From assembly GCA_002897995.1 (NCBI GenBank), contig BDTT01000083.1:1-64000 (forward strand): 64,000 nt of DNA, read 5' to 3'. The stretch is from a bacterium BMS3Bbin10 (GTDB taxonomy: Bacteria > Pseudomonadota > Alphaproteobacteria > Rhizobiales > Methyloligellaceae). The number at the start of each line of letters is the position of its first letter. The stretch's first letter is position 1. The translations under genes were made by a program, and so were the position numbers. This document shows, piece after piece, positions 55,246-64,000 of the stretch. Under the pieces are notes generated by a model, which saw only the letters and a program-made list of their open reading frames with translations, did not search any database and was not told the origin of the DNA.

Positions 55246-56511
55246 ATGACCGGAACGTTATCCGATGGCGCGGGGGACCGCCACACCGAGGGCGCGCTTT
55301 CCCATATCCGCGTGCTGGATCTGAGCCGCGTGCTGGCCGGTCCCTGGGCGGCGCAGATGCTCGGCGACATGGGCGCCGACGTGATCAAGGTGGAGCGGCC
55401 GGGACATGGCGACGATACCCGCGTCTGGGGCCCTCCCTTTATTCCAGGTGAAAATGGCGAAAGGGGCGATGCCGCCTATTTCACCGCCGCCAACCGCAAC
55501 AAGCGCTCCCTCGCCATCGACTTTTCCGACCCGCGCGGGGCCGGGATAGTCCGGCGGATGGCGGCAAATACGGATGTAATCCTTGAAAATTTCAAGGTTG
55601 GCGGCCTGAAGAAATTCGGTCTCGACTATGAAAGCGTCGCGGCGGAAAATCCGTCCATTGTCTATTGCTCGATCACCGGCTTTGGCCAGGACGGCCCCTA
55701 TGCGGCGCGGCCCGGTTACGACTATGTCATCCAGGGAATGAGCGGCCTCATGAGTATCACCGGCCGGCCGGACGGCGCGCCGGGAGACGGGCCGCTCAAG
55801 GCCGGCGTCGCCACATCCGATCTGTTTGGCGGCATGTATGCGGGAACCGCCATTCTTGGCGCTCTCCTCCATCGCGAACGCACGGGCGAGGGTCAGTATC
55901 TGGATATCTCGCTGCTTGAAGCGCAGGTCGCCGGGCTCGCCAATCAGGGCGCGGGCTTTCTCACGGCCGGCGTGATTCCGCGCCGCATGGGCAACAGCCA
56001 TCCCAATGTCGCGCCCTACCGGGTCTACCCGGTGGCGGATGGCGATTTTATCCTCGCGGTTGGAAATGACGGCCAGTTCTCCCGCGCCTGCGAGGCCCTT
56101 GGCCTCGAGCATCTGAGGGACGACCCCCGGTTCGCGACCAATGCGGCACGGGTGGAAAACCGCGTTGCCCTCGACACCGCGCTGGAAGAGGCGCTCGGCA
56201 AATGGACGCGCGACGACCTGATCGCCGTCCTTGAACAGGCCAGCGTGCCATGCGGGCCGATCAACCGGGTCGATGAAGTGTTCGCCGATCCGCAGATCAG
56301 ACATCGCGCCCTGGTGGAGGTCTGCGCACGGGACGACGGGACGGAAATTCCCGTTGTCGCCTATCCGGTGAAAATGTCCATGACCCCGGCAACCTGCCGC
56401 CGGGCGCCGCCAACCCTCGGTGCGGACACGTTCGACATTTTGCGCGAGGAACTGGGAATGCGGGAGAAGGAGCTGGAACAGCTGCGGAGCGAGGGGGTCA
56501 TATCCTGTTGA
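55246..56511 (+). CDS. CaiB/BaiF family CoA-transferase
   Basis: 421 residues, class III CoA-transferase. IRVLDLSRVLAGPWAAQMLGDMGADVIKVERPGHGDD at the start, NKRSLAIDFSDPRG, SITGFGQDGPYAARPGYDYVIQGMSGLMS, and the catalytic Asp in VATSDLFGGM near residue 189. It resembles succinyl-CoA:D-citramalate or mesaconate type transferases in general, substrate unknown. TGGAGG precedes the ATG. It is divergent from the acyl-CoA dehydrogenase gene, and a second CaiB protein in this window (1922-3109) is paired with an enoyl-CoA hydratase. Confidence 0.92.
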   Translation: MTGTLSDGAGDRHTEGALSHIRVLDLSRVLAGPWAAQMLGDMGADVIKVERPGHGDDTRVWGPPFIPGENGERGDAAYFTAANRNKRSLAIDFSDPRGAGIVRRMAANTDVILENFKVGGLKKFGLDYESVAAENPSIVYCSITGFGQDGPYAARPGYDYVIQGMSGLMSITGRPDGAPGDGPLKAGVATSDLFGGMYAGTAILGALLHRERTGEGQYLDISLLEAQVAGLANQGAGFLTAGVIPRRMGNSHPNVAPYRVYPVADGDFILAVGNDGQFSRACEALGLEHLRDDPRFATNAARVENRVALDTALEEALGKWTRDDLIAVLEQASVPCGPINRVDEVFADPQIRHRALVEVCARDDGTEIPVVAYPVKMSMTPATCRRAPPTLGADTFDILREELGMREKELEQLRSEGVISC

Positions 56512-56600
56512 ATCCGGAGTGGTCCTGAACCGCCGTCGGCGGCAATCACCATCGGGAGTCCTGTCGAATGTCATGGCCTCGAAGGGTTGCAAAGTTACAT

Positions 56601-56615
56601 GTTCATATATTGTTC
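56601..56615. promoter_or_regulatory. LexA (SOS) box of comM
   Basis: GTTCATATATTGTTC fits GTTC-N7-GTTC exactly, the complement form of the alphaproteobacterial SOS box. It lies 109 bp before the comM start, the only gene it can serve on that side. I recall comM as a reported LexA target in alphaproteobacteria. Confidence 0.75.
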
Positions 56616-56723
56616 TTGTGATCGGGTTCTTCCTTTGCTACATTCCCCGGCATCCAGGCGAGGGGTACTCCCGGCCGCAACCACCCGGTTAGGCGGCCGG
56701 CCGGGAATAAGATCGGGGCATCC

Positions 56724-58256
56724 ATGTTTGCGCAGGTTTCGACGGTTGCGTTCGAGGGCATCGAAGCCAAGCCTGTCGACGTGCAGGTGCAGATTATGCC
56801 GGGGCTGCCCGCCTTCACGCTTGTCGGCCTGCCCGACAAGGCGGTCGCGGAGAGCCGGGAGCGGGTGCGCGGGGCGCTGGCGGCCATTGGCCTGGCGCTG
56901 CCGCCCAAACGCATCACCATCAATCTCGCGCCCGCCGATCTTCCCAAGGAAGGCAGCCATTACGACCTGCCGATAGCGCTGGGCCTGATGGCCGCCTGCG
57001 GCGCGGTCGCGCCCGATGCGCTCTCCGGATACTGCGTCATCGGCGAATTATCGCTTGACGGGTCCATTACCGCCGTGACCGGCGCGCTGCCCGCGGCCAT
57101 GGGCGCGAACGCGCTGGGCAAGGGCCTGATATGCCCGCGGGCCAGCGGCGCGGAGGCCGCCTGGGCGTCAAACGAGATGAACCTGCTGGCGCCGCCCAAT
57201 CTGCTGGCGCTCATCAATCATTTCAAGGGCCTGCAGACGCTTGCCCGCCCCGAGCCGGCGCTGGAGAAAGAACCCGGCGCATTGCCCGACATGGCCGAGA
57301 TAAAGGGGCAGGAGAGCGCCAAACGGGCGCTGGAAGTGGCCGCCGCGGGCGGGCATAATTTCCTGATGATCGGCCCGCCGGGCGCCGGCAAGTCGATGCT
57401 GGCGCGGCGGCTTCCCTCGATCCTGCCGCCGCTGACCGCGAAGGAGATGCTGGAAGTCTCGATGGTTCATTCCATGGCCGGCGCCTTGTCCGGGGGGCAG
57501 ATGGGCCGGGCGCGCCCGTTCCGCGCGCCGCATCATTCAGCCTCCATGGCGGCGCTTGTGGGAGGCGGCACCAAGCCCAGGCCCGGCGAGGCGGCGCTCG
57601 CCCATCTGGGGGTCCTGTTTCTCGACGAACTGCCTGAGTTTTCCCCCCAAGCACTGGATGCGCTGCGCCAGCCGCTGGAAGCGGGCGAGACGGTAATCGC
57701 GCGCGCCAATCACCGCATCACCTATCCTTCGAGAATCCAGTTGATCGCGGCCATGAACCCATGCCGCTGCGGGCGGGCCAATGAGCCCGGCTTCGCCTGC
57801 CCTCAGGGCAGGAATTGCGCGGACCGCTACCAGGCCCGCGTTTCGGGGCCGCTGCTCGATCGGATCGACTTGCAGATTGAAGTGCCGACGGTCACGGCCG
57901 CAGATCTCATCATGCCGCCGGCGGCGGAGGCAAGCGACGCGGTGCGCGGGCGGGTCCTTGCCGCGCGGGTCCTGCAAAACGAGCGCTATGCGGGGCTTGA
58001 ACGCAGGGGCGTGCGCACCAATGCCGATTGCGCCGGGCCGCTGCTGGAAGAAATCGCGGCGCCGGACAGGGCCGGGATGACGCTGCTGCGCGAGGCGGCC
58101 GAAACCCTGCGGCTTTCCGCGCGCGGCTATCACCGCACGCTTCGCGTGGCGCGCACGCTGGCGGATCTCGATGGCGCCGATGCGGTCGCGCGCGTTCATA
58201 TCGCCGAGGCGCTGAGCTACCGGGGAGAGACGCTCAAACGGCAGATTGCAGCCTAG
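56724..58256 (+). CDS. comM: ComM/YifB-type Mg-chelatase-like AAA ATPase
   Basis: 510 residues. N-terminal Lon-protease-like fold (FEGIEAKPVDVQVQIMPGLPAFTLVGLPDKAVAESRERVR), the Walker A GPPGAGKSMLARRLPSILPPL near residue 216, Walker B LFLDELPEF, the FRAPHHSAS block and a zinc-like C-x-C patch NPCRCGRANEPGFACPQGRNC. ComM is a branch-migrating helicase that integrates DNA during natural transformation. A LexA box upstream agrees with a recombination role. Confidence 0.95.
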   Translation: MFAQVSTVAFEGIEAKPVDVQVQIMPGLPAFTLVGLPDKAVAESRERVRGALAAIGLALPPKRITINLAPADLPKEGSHYDLPIALGLMAACGAVAPDALSGYCVIGELSLDGSITAVTGALPAAMGANALGKGLICPRASGAEAAWASNEMNLLAPPNLLALINHFKGLQTLARPEPALEKEPGALPDMAEIKGQESAKRALEVAAAGGHNFLMIGPPGAGKSMLARRLPSILPPLTAKEMLEVSMVHSMAGALSGGQMGRARPFRAPHHSASMAALVGGGTKPRPGEAALAHLGVLFLDELPEFSPQALDALRQPLEAGETVIARANHRITYPSRIQLIAAMNPCRCGRANEPGFACPQGRNCADRYQARVSGPLLDRIDLQIEVPTVTAADLIMPPAAEASDAVRGRVLAARVLQNERYAGLERRGVRTNADCAGPLLEEIAAPDRAGMTLLREAAETLRLSARGYHRTLRVARTLADLDGADAVARVHIAEALSYRGETLKRQIAA

Positions 58257-58484
58257 TGCGCATCACCGGTAAGCGGGAACCGGTTATCGGAGAAATGATA
58301 CGCATAAACAAAAAATCAGATCGCGGTTTTGATTCCATCAAAACATGAAGCGATCTTGGGCGCTTTCGCGGCAATCCACGCCACCCGCTCCCCCTGGCCC
58401 AACCACCCCGTGAGTGCACCCTTGGAGTGGTTGGGCCAGGGGGAGCGGGTGGCGGGGCTCTTCCGGTTTCATGGAAAACCGCAC
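58256..58484. repeat. composite repeat: family B hairpins, family A palindrome (copy 5), tail
   Basis: In order: GCATCACCGGTAAGCGGGAACCGGTTATCG-type hairpin (58260-58290, as a mutated pair), GATCGCGGTTTTGATTCC / ATCAAAACATGAAGCGATC (58319-58356), the family A palindrome at 58379-58455 (centre GTGAGTGCACCCTT), and the tail CGGTTTCATGGAAAACCGCA (58463-58482). It fills the gap between comM and the dnaJ-like gene. Confidence 0.85.
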
Positions 58485-58590
58485 TGGGCCCCGGCCCCGG
58501 CCACCTGGTTCAGCCCGGCGCCGGGGACAAGTCGCCGCATATGTCAGCTTCTTGTTTTGTTAGGCTCGTGACCTCATAATACTCAGTCCT

Positions 58591-59217
58591 ATGAAACTGG
58601 ACTCCAAATATTTCGACTGCATCCGCGTCAAGCCGGAAGAGGACCGGTTGCGGAGCGACCAGGACCCGGTCTGCGAGTGGCCCGAATGCCGCAATTCCGC
58701 GCAGCATCTGGCTCCCAGGGGCCGCGGGCGCGAAGGGCAGTATTTCAATTTCTGCCTCGCTCATGTGCGCGAATACAACAAGTCCTACAACTATTTCAAC
58801 GGGATGAGCGACCAGGACGTCGCCGCCTTCCAGAAGGCCAACGTGACCGGCCACAGGCCCACATGGCGGGTCAATGTGAACAGCCGCAAAAAAGCCGGCG
58901 AAGGCGCCGGCCCGGGAAATCCGGAAGGCTTCACCCACGGGTTCGACTTCAAGGACAGCTTCCGCCTCTTCGGGTCAATCGGCGGCAAGGGACGGCGCGA
59001 AAAAGCATTCGCGAAACCGGTCAGAAATGCCGAGCGCAAATGCCTCAAAGCGCTCGATCTCAATGCCTCGGCGACGGGCAAGGAGATCAAATCCCGCTTC
59101 AAGCTGCTGGTGAAACGGCATCACCCGGACCATAATGGCGGCGACCGCCGCTCCGAGGATAAGTTGCGTGAAGTGATCCAAGCCTATAATTATCTGAAAG
59201 AAGCTGGGCTCTGCTAG
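58591..59217 (+). CDS. J-domain protein (DnaJ-like)
   Basis: 208 residues. The C-terminal 60 residues are a J domain: [49 protein letters not shown] with the HPD motif. The N-terminal part has a C-x4-C-x16-C-type cluster ([13 protein letters not shown] ... [16 protein letters not shown]), unlike classic DnaJ. This form is constantly found just before cobS in alphaproteobacteria, where a role with the cobaltochelatase or BolA has been guessed but not shown. cobS follows after 32 bp. Confidence 0.93.
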   Translation: MKLDSKYFDCIRVKPEEDRLRSDQDPVCEWPECRNSAQHLAPRGRGREGQYFNFCLAHVREYNKSYNYFNGMSDQDVAAFQKANVTGHRPTWRVNVNSRKKAGEGAGPGNPEGFTHGFDFKDSFRLFGSIGGKGRREKAFAKPVRNAERKCLKALDLNASATGKEIKSRFKLLVKRHHPDHNGGDRRSEDKLREVIQAYNYLKEAGLC

Positions 59218-59249
59218 AGACCGGCGGCCGTTACGCGGCGTTTGCCGCG

Positions 59250-60266
59250 ATGGCATTTTATATGGACATCCAGCCAATGACAGTTGCAACGAATGGTGAT
59301 GCCGCCGGCATGCCGGATATGTTCGTATCCGTGCGGCAGGTTTTCGGCATCGATACCGACCTTGAGGTTCCCGCCTATTCGCAGGCCGAGGAGCATGTTC
59401 CCGAAAACGACCCCGACTATCTGTTCAGCCGGGACGTGACGCTGGCTATCCTCGCCGGGTTCAAGCACAACCGCCGGGTGATGATTCAGGGCTATCACGG
59501 CACCGGCAAGTCGACCCATATCGAACAGGTGGCGGCGCGCCTCAACTGGCCCTGCATCCGCATTAATCTCGACAGCCATGTGAGCCGCATCGATCTCATC
59601 GGCAAGGATGCCATCGTCATTCGCGACAACAAGCAAATCACCGAATTCAAGGAAGGCATCCTGCCCTTCGCGCTGCAATCGAACATGGCGCTGGTGTTCG
59701 ACGAGTATGACGCCGGGCGTCCCGATGTGATGTTTGTCATCCAGCGCGTCCTGGAGGTGAAGGGCCGGCTCACATTGCTGGATCAGAGCAAGGTGATCCA
59801 CCCCCATCCCTGCTTCCGGCTGTTCTCGACCACCAACACAATCGGTCTCGGCGACACCAGCGGCCTCTATCACGGCACCCAGCAGATCAACCAGGGCCAG
59901 ATGGACCGCTGGAACATCGTCGCCACGCTCAATTATCTGCCCCATGACGATGAGGCCAATATCGTTCTGGCCAAGGCCAAGAGCTACCGGACCGAGGAGG
60001 GCCGCAAGATCGTGGGCAATATGGTCCGTGTGGCCGATTTGACGCGCAGCGCCTTCATCAATGGCGATCTGTCGACCGTCATGAGCCCGCGCACGGTCAT
60101 CATCTGGGCGGAGAACGCGGAAATTTTCAACGATGTCGGTTTCGCATTCAATTTGAGTTTCCTGAACAAATGCGATGAGCTGGAGCGCGGTCTGGTGGCC
60201 GAGTTCTATCAGCGCTGCTTCGGCGAGGAGTTGCCCGATTCAACGGCCAATGTCGTATTGAGCTGA
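59250..60266 (+). CDS. cobS: cobaltochelatase subunit CobS
   Basis: 338 residues, AAA ATPase. Walker [19 protein letters not shown] near residue 86, Walker [57 protein letters not shown]. With CobT and CobN it inserts cobalt in hydrogenobyrinic acid diamide in aerobic B12 synthesis. Several ATG codons at 59250-59278 could be the start; the first is given. A diverged palindrome separates it from cobT. Confidence 0.96.
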   Translation: MAFYMDIQPMTVATNGDAAGMPDMFVSVRQVFGIDTDLEVPAYSQAEEHVPENDPDYLFSRDVTLAILAGFKHNRRVMIQGYHGTGKSTHIEQVAARLNWPCIRINLDSHVSRIDLIGKDAIVIRDNKQITEFKEGILPFALQSNMALVFDEYDAGRPDVMFVIQRVLEVKGRLTLLDQSKVIHPHPCFRLFSTTNTIGLGDTSGLYHGTQQINQGQMDRWNIVATLNYLPHDDEANIVLAKAKSYRTEEGRKIVGNMVRVADLTRSAFINGDLSTVMSPRTVIIWAENAEIFNDVGFAFNLSFLNKCDELERGLVAEFYQRCFGEELPDSTANVVLS

Positions 60267-60297
60267 GTGGATTCCACAGGCGTGGAATTGACCCGGC

Positions 60298-60365
60298 CAT
60301 TCCGCTCCCCCTCCCAGCCGCCCGGTAGCGTATCCTCGCGGTGGCTGGGAGGGAGAGCGGAATGG
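60298..60365. repeat. long palindromic repeat, family A, diverged copy 6
   Basis: Arms CCATTCCGCTCCCCCTCCCAGCC and the complement GGCTGGGAGGGAGAGCGGAATGG with centre TAGCGTATCCTCGC. The CGCTCCCCC core is shared with the other five copies but the outer arm is changed on both sides in a matching way, so pairing has been kept. It lies inside the cobS-cobT operon. Confidence 0.85.
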
Positions 60366-60395
60366 TTAAAGCCAAACGGAGAGTGAACAAGGCTC

Positions 60396-62279
60396 ATGCC
60401 CGCAACGCCAAAAAACAAGGACGGACCGGCCGAGCCCTTCAAGCGCGCGCTGGCGGCGGCCACGCGGTCCATCGCGGGCGATGAAAAGCTTCAGGTCGTG
60501 TTCGGCTCCGACCCGCCGGGTTTGCATAACGGCATTGCCCGCCTGCCCGAGCCCGCGCGCGTTCCCAAGCCGCCGGAGATTGCCGCGATCCGCGGCCATG
60601 CGGATTCGATAGCGCTCAAGGCCGCCTGCCACGACAGCAAAATACATCGCAAAATAGCACCTGCCTCGGGGACCGCGCGCGCGGTGTTCGAGGCGATCGA
60701 GCGCACCCGCGTGGAAGCCATCGGCGCACGCGCCATGACGGGCATGGCGCAAAATCTGACCGCCAAGGTCGAAAGCCAGTATGCACGCAGCACCTATGGA
60801 AACATCACCGAGCGGGACGAGGCGCCGCTGGATGAAGCGCTGGCCCTGCTTGTGCGCGAGCGGCTGACGGGCGAAGCGCCGCCTGAAAAGGCGCTGCCGC
60901 TGGTCGATATCTGGCGTCCCTGGATTGAGCAGCGCGCCGCGGCCGCGCTGGACCGGATGGACGGCCGGATCGAGGACCAGGCGGCGTTCGGGCGGCTGGT
61001 GCGCGATTTGCTGTCCTCGCTGGATTTGTCGGATGATTTCGACCCCTCCGAGCAGGAGGACGGCGAGGATACGGAGGCCGATGAGCAGAACACCCTTTCG
61101 GACGGCGGCGAGGACGAGGAGGCCGGCGAGCAGGGCGAGCAGCGCGGCGATGAACAGGGCCTTGGCGAAGGCGAGGGCGGCGAGGAGATGGATCCCGCCG
61201 ATCTCGATATGCTGGATCAGCTCGACGGGGAGGCGGAGAGCGACGGTCAGCCGCAGGACGCCCCGCCCTGGCGGCCCAACGCTTCCGTTCTCGATAATCC
61301 AGGCGCCTTCGGCTACCAGATCTATACACGCGGCTTCGACGAAACCGTCGCCGCGGACGAGCTGTGCGACGCCGAGGAACTGGAGCGCCTGCGCGCCTTT
61401 CTCGACAAGCAGCTGCAGGGCCTGCACGGCGTGGTGGCGCGGCTCGCGAACCGGCTGCAACGCCGGCTGATGGCGCAGCAGAACCGCGGCTGGGATTTCG
61501 ATCTGGACGAGGGCCTGCTGGACGCAACCCGTCTGCCGCGCATCATCATCGACCCGATGAATACCCTCTCCTTCAAGCAGGAGCGTAACACCGAGTTCCG
61601 CGATACCGTCGTCACCCTGCTGCTGGACAATTCGGGCTCCATGCGCGGGCGGCCCATCATGGTGGCGGCCTGCTGCGCCGACATTCTGGCGCGCACGCTC
61701 GAGCGCTGCGGCGTGAAGGTCGAGATTCTCGGCTTCACCACCCGCGCCTGGAAGGGCGGGCGATCCCGCGAGAAGTGGCTGGCCAATGACAAACCGGTTT
61801 CGCCGGGGCGGCTGAATGATCTGCGCCACATCATCTACAAACCCGCCGATGCGCCCTGGCGGCGCTCACGGCGCGCGCTGGGACTGATGATGCGCGAGGG
61901 ACTGCTGAAGGAGAATATCGACGGGGAAGCGCTCACCTGGGCGCATAGCCGGCTGCTGGCGCGGCCCGAACAGCGCCGCATCCTGATGATGATCTCCGAC
62001 GGCGCGCCGGTCGATGATTCCACCCTGTCGGTGAATTCGGGCTGTTATCTGGAACAGCATCTCAGGCAGGTCATCGAAGAGATCGAAACCCGTTCTCCGG
62101 TCGAACTCATCGCCATTGGCATCGGTCACGACGTCACCCGCTATTACCGGCAGGCGGTGACCATCACCGATGCGGAGGAACTCGCGGGCGCGATTACCGA
62201 TCAACTGGCCGAGCTGTTCGGTGACGGCGCCGGCGCGGCAAAGCCGGCGCGAAGGCACAGCGCGGGACGCCTCCATTGA
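60396..62279 (+). CDS. cobT: cobaltochelatase subunit CobT
   Basis: 627 residues. N-terminal helical part, a long acidic segment at about 212-270 ([20 protein letters not shown] and more), then a C-terminal von Willebrand A domain with the metal site [10 protein letters not shown] near residue 409 and the second [11 protein letters not shown]. It partners CobS and CobN in cobalt insertion. The following gene overlaps its stop by four bases (TTGA). Confidence 0.96.
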   Translation: MPATPKNKDGPAEPFKRALAAATRSIAGDEKLQVVFGSDPPGLHNGIARLPEPARVPKPPEIAAIRGHADSIALKAACHDSKIHRKIAPASGTARAVFEAIERTRVEAIGARAMTGMAQNLTAKVESQYARSTYGNITERDEAPLDEALALLVRERLTGEAPPEKALPLVDIWRPWIEQRAAAALDRMDGRIEDQAAFGRLVRDLLSSLDLSDDFDPSEQEDGEDTEADEQNTLSDGGEDEEAGEQGEQRGDEQGLGEGEGGEEMDPADLDMLDQLDGEAESDGQPQDAPPWRPNASVLDNPGAFGYQIYTRGFDETVAADELCDAEELERLRAFLDKQLQGLHGVVARLANRLQRRLMAQQNRGWDFDLDEGLLDATRLPRIIIDPMNTLSFKQERNTEFRDTVVTLLLDNSGSMRGRPIMVAACCADILARTLERCGVKVEILGFTTRAWKGGRSREKWLANDKPVSPGRLNDLRHIIYKPADAPWRRSRRALGLMMREGLLKENIDGEALTWAHSRLLARPEQRRILMMISDGAPVDDSTLSVNSGCYLEQHLRQVIEEIETRSPVELIAIGIGHDVTRYYRQAVTITDAEELAGAITDQLAELFGDGAGAAKPARRHSAGRLH

Positions 62280-63325
62280 CGAGGGGGCGCGCGAATGCCG
62301 GCTCCTGGCGCGTGCTGGCGGCGCTCTGCGCGGCGCTTGCGCTGTGGCCGGCCGCCAGCACGCCAAGCGAGGCGCGCGCCCATGCCAAATCTTCCGCCAT
62401 CAAGGTCGGCTCCGAGCGCATTCTGTTCGACCGTGACAAGCCGGGCAGGCGGCGCTACGGCAAACTGGAATGGCTCGGAACTCTGAGATTGACATCCCCC
62501 TCACCCGATTTCGGCGGCTTTTCCGGACTTGCCCTGGACAGGACCGGCACGCAAATGCTCGCCATTTCCGACCAGGGTCGCTGGCTCGGGGCCGAGATCG
62601 TCTACCGCGAGGGACGCCTGGAAAAACTCCGCAACGCCAGGATCGGACGCCTGCGCGGGCTGGACGGCAAGCCGCTCGGCGGAAAGGTTCTGGCGGATTC
62701 CGAATCGGTGGTGTTTGCCAGCCCCGGCACGCTCACCGGAAAGGCTTATGTCTCGTTTGAGCGCAGACACCGGATTGCCGAATACAAGGTCACATCGGCT
62801 GGCTTCGGCGCGGCGATACGCAATCTCAAACTGCCCAAGCGCGCCAGATCGATGAGCCGGAACAAGGGTCTTGAAGGGATTGCCATGCTGCGCGCCGGGC
62901 GCTCCAAGGGCGCGCTGCTGGCCTTCGCGGAGGAATATCTGGATGGGCAGGGCGACCATACCGGCTGGCTGATCGGCGGCCCCGCGCCGGGGCTTGTGAA
63001 GCTCAAGCGGCTGCGCGGTTTCGCGGTCACCGATCTTGCCAGCGCGGGCAATGGCGATGTCATCATTCTTGAACGGCGCTTCCGGTTTTCCGAAGGGGTG
63101 AAAATGCGCCTGCGCCGGGTGAAGGCCGCCGAGGTGAAGCGCGGCGCATTGCTCGGCGGCGAGATATTGTTCGAGACGGGCGATCTGCGCGAGATCGACA
63201 ATATGGAAGGGCTGGCCGTCCACCAGGACGCGCGGGGGCGCGACATCCTCACGCTGATTTCAGACAACAACTTCAATACCCGCCTCCAGCGGACGCTGCT
63301 GATGCAGTTCGCGATTATCGAGTGA
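62276..63325 (+). CDS. secreted phytase-like (esterase-like) domain protein
   Basis: 349 residues. A signal peptide runs from about residue 10 ([20 protein letters not shown]). The mature part is a beta-propeller-like domain of the esterase-like phytase family: [55 protein letters not shown] and the conserved [25 protein letters not shown]. The substrate is unknown. The TTG start at 62276 overlaps cobT, as in other alphaproteobacteria where it often follows cobT. Confidence 0.85.
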   Translation: MTRGRANAGSWRVLAALCAALALWPAASTPSEARAHAKSSAIKVGSERILFDRDKPGRRRYGKLEWLGTLRLTSPSPDFGGFSGLALDRTGTQMLAISDQGRWLGAEIVYREGRLEKLRNARIGRLRGLDGKPLGGKVLADSESVVFASPGTLTGKAYVSFERRHRIAEYKVTSAGFGAAIRNLKLPKRARSMSRNKGLEGIAMLRAGRSKGALLAFAEEYLDGQGDHTGWLIGGPAPGLVKLKRLRGFAVTDLASAGNGDVIILERRFRFSEGVKMRLRRVKAAEVKRGALLGGEILFETGDLREIDNMEGLAVHQDARGRDILTLISDNNFNTRLQRTLLMQFAIIE

Positions 63326-63581
63326 AAAACGGAAAGCGCGTTTCAGAAGCGGGCTTTTCTCCCCCCATGCATCTGCTAATGTGAATGTCCGCTCTATGTG
63401 TGGCTAGGGTTCCGCTGAACCATGTCTTCGGGCATTTCAGGTCCGGACCGAGCGCCACGAAACGCCGCGGCGTCAGACAGACGCCGGACAGACCCGGCAG
63501 ACACCTTAAAGACGAAAAGGCTCGAGGGGATAGGCGGGTGCGGTTTCGCACGGCCCCTGTTTTTGTCTTTGAGGTGACCCC
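63326..63581. other. gap between the phytase-like gene and the DMT transporter
   Basis: 256 bp. I see no open frame of note, palindrome or SOS box. A GAGGTGA ribosome site ends it at 63571. Confidence 0.5.
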
Positions 63582-64000
63582 ATGACCCCTCTTGCGCTCG
63601 CTCTCGTTCTCGCCGCCGCTGTATGCCACGCCACCTGGAATGTGCTCGTCAAACGCATCAATGGCGGGCCGGAACTCGTCTGGCTGTTCTCGCTCATTTC
63701 GGCAGTCTTGTATCTGCCGGTGGCGGCCTGGGTTCTTGTGGTTCAGCGCCCGGTGCTCGGCCCGCGTGAAATCGCCTTCTGCATCGTCAGCGCCGCTCTG
63801 CATCTGGGTTATTTCCTGCTGCTGCAACGCGGCTACAGGAAAGGCGATCTGTCGCTGGTCTATCCGACCGCCCGCGCGACCGGACCGCTCCTGTCGGTCG
63901 CCTTCGCCGTCTTGGTCCTTGGCGAGCGGATCACCCTGCCCGTTATTCTCGGCGGGACCGCCATCGTCACCGGCGTCATATTTCTCACAGGCGGTTTCAA
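63582..64000 (+). CDS. EamA/DMT-family transporter (5' part, cut by window edge)
   Basis: The frame from ATG 63582 runs to the window end and encodes the first 139 residues. Four to five hydrophobic helices are visible, beginning LALALVLAAAVCHATWNVLV, with the EamA-type VYPTARATGPLLSVAFAVLVLGERIT near residue 93. This is the first half of a ten-helix metabolite exporter. GAGGTGACCCC precedes the start. Confidence 0.88.
   Translation, partial: MTPLALALVLAAAVCHATWNVLVKRINGGPELVWLFSLISAVLYLPVAAWVLVVQRPVLGPREIAFCIVSAALHLGYFLLLQRGYRKGDLSLVYPTARATGPLLSVAFAVLVLGERITLPVILGGTAIVTGVIFLTGGF

Noticed and set aside
60366-61829. 487-codon open frame on the minus strand
   Set aside because: Antisense to cobT; cobT has all family motifs and overlaps its downstream partner correctly.

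Overview
The window is chromosomal DNA from a GC-rich alphaproteobacterium, most likely of the Hyphomicrobiales (Rhizobiales) or a near relative. The evidence is the gene orders: mutM / ubiE-ubiB-coaBC-dut, rpsT-enoyl-CoA hydratase-mutM, lppC / rsmI-yraN-gshB, dnaJ-cobS-cobT, and metX-metW behind a SAM-II riboswitch. CobS/CobT cobaltochelatase, GAAC-N7-GAAC type SOS boxes and palindromic repeats typical of that order agree. There are about 57 protein genes, two of them cut by the window edges, no tRNA or rRNA that I can see, and no CRISPR array.

Layout. 1-110: tail of an IS5-type transposase. 155-4675 (minus): PAP2 phosphatase, enoyl-CoA hydratase, CaiB-type CoA-transferase, SYLF protein, oxaloacetate decarboxylase. 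4839-10953: photolyase, macrodomain hydrolase, and zinc transporter genes znuC and znuB, which are separated by two unrelated minus-strand genes. 11122-15169: isoprenoid genes ispG and ispA, mtgA, ribosomal protein L32 and a small membrane protein. 15360-20763: an EAL-type c-di-GMP enzyme, then the polyhydroxybutyrate genes phaR / phaA-phaB. 20785-28434: amino-acid exporter, gloB, metX-metW, hisC-tyrA, ChaC-like cyclotransferase. 28563-34478 (minus): an unknown gene with an SOS box, a GFA-type protein, B12-dependent ribonucleotide reductase, rpsT, crotonase, mutM. 34555-43329: ubiE-ubiB and coaBC-dut, split by about 4.5 kb carrying an orphan ABC permease, an exported YqgE, a short rhodanese, an MFS transporter and an RpiR regulator. 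43330-44580 is a decayed tract with a broken outer-membrane gene lying between two copies of the dut 3' end. 44584-53843: moeB, a small secreted Cys/His protein, an FMN oxidase, an aldo-keto reductase, membrane proteins and the rsmI-yraN-gshB block. 53987-64000: acyl-CoA dehydrogenase / CaiB pair, SOS-linked comM, dnaJ-cobS-cobT, a phytase-like esterase and the start of a DMT transporter.

The genes fit a free-living aerobe that makes cobalamin and uses it in NrdJ, stores carbon as polyhydroxybutyrate, oxidises acyl-CoAs, makes ubiquinone and defends itself with glutathione. Three GAAC-N7-GAAC boxes place nrdJ, comM and one unknown gene in a probable LexA regulon.

The most unusual gene is coaBC. 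An N-terminal Cro/C1-type helix-turn-helix is fused in frame to the CoA-biosynthetic CoaBC enzyme, and a perfect 7-bp inverted repeat lies 6 bp before its start codon. This suggests a CoA enzyme that binds and controls its own promoter. A second theme is a family of 70-80 bp near-perfect palindromes, six copies between genes, sometimes joined to other palindromes in composite elements.
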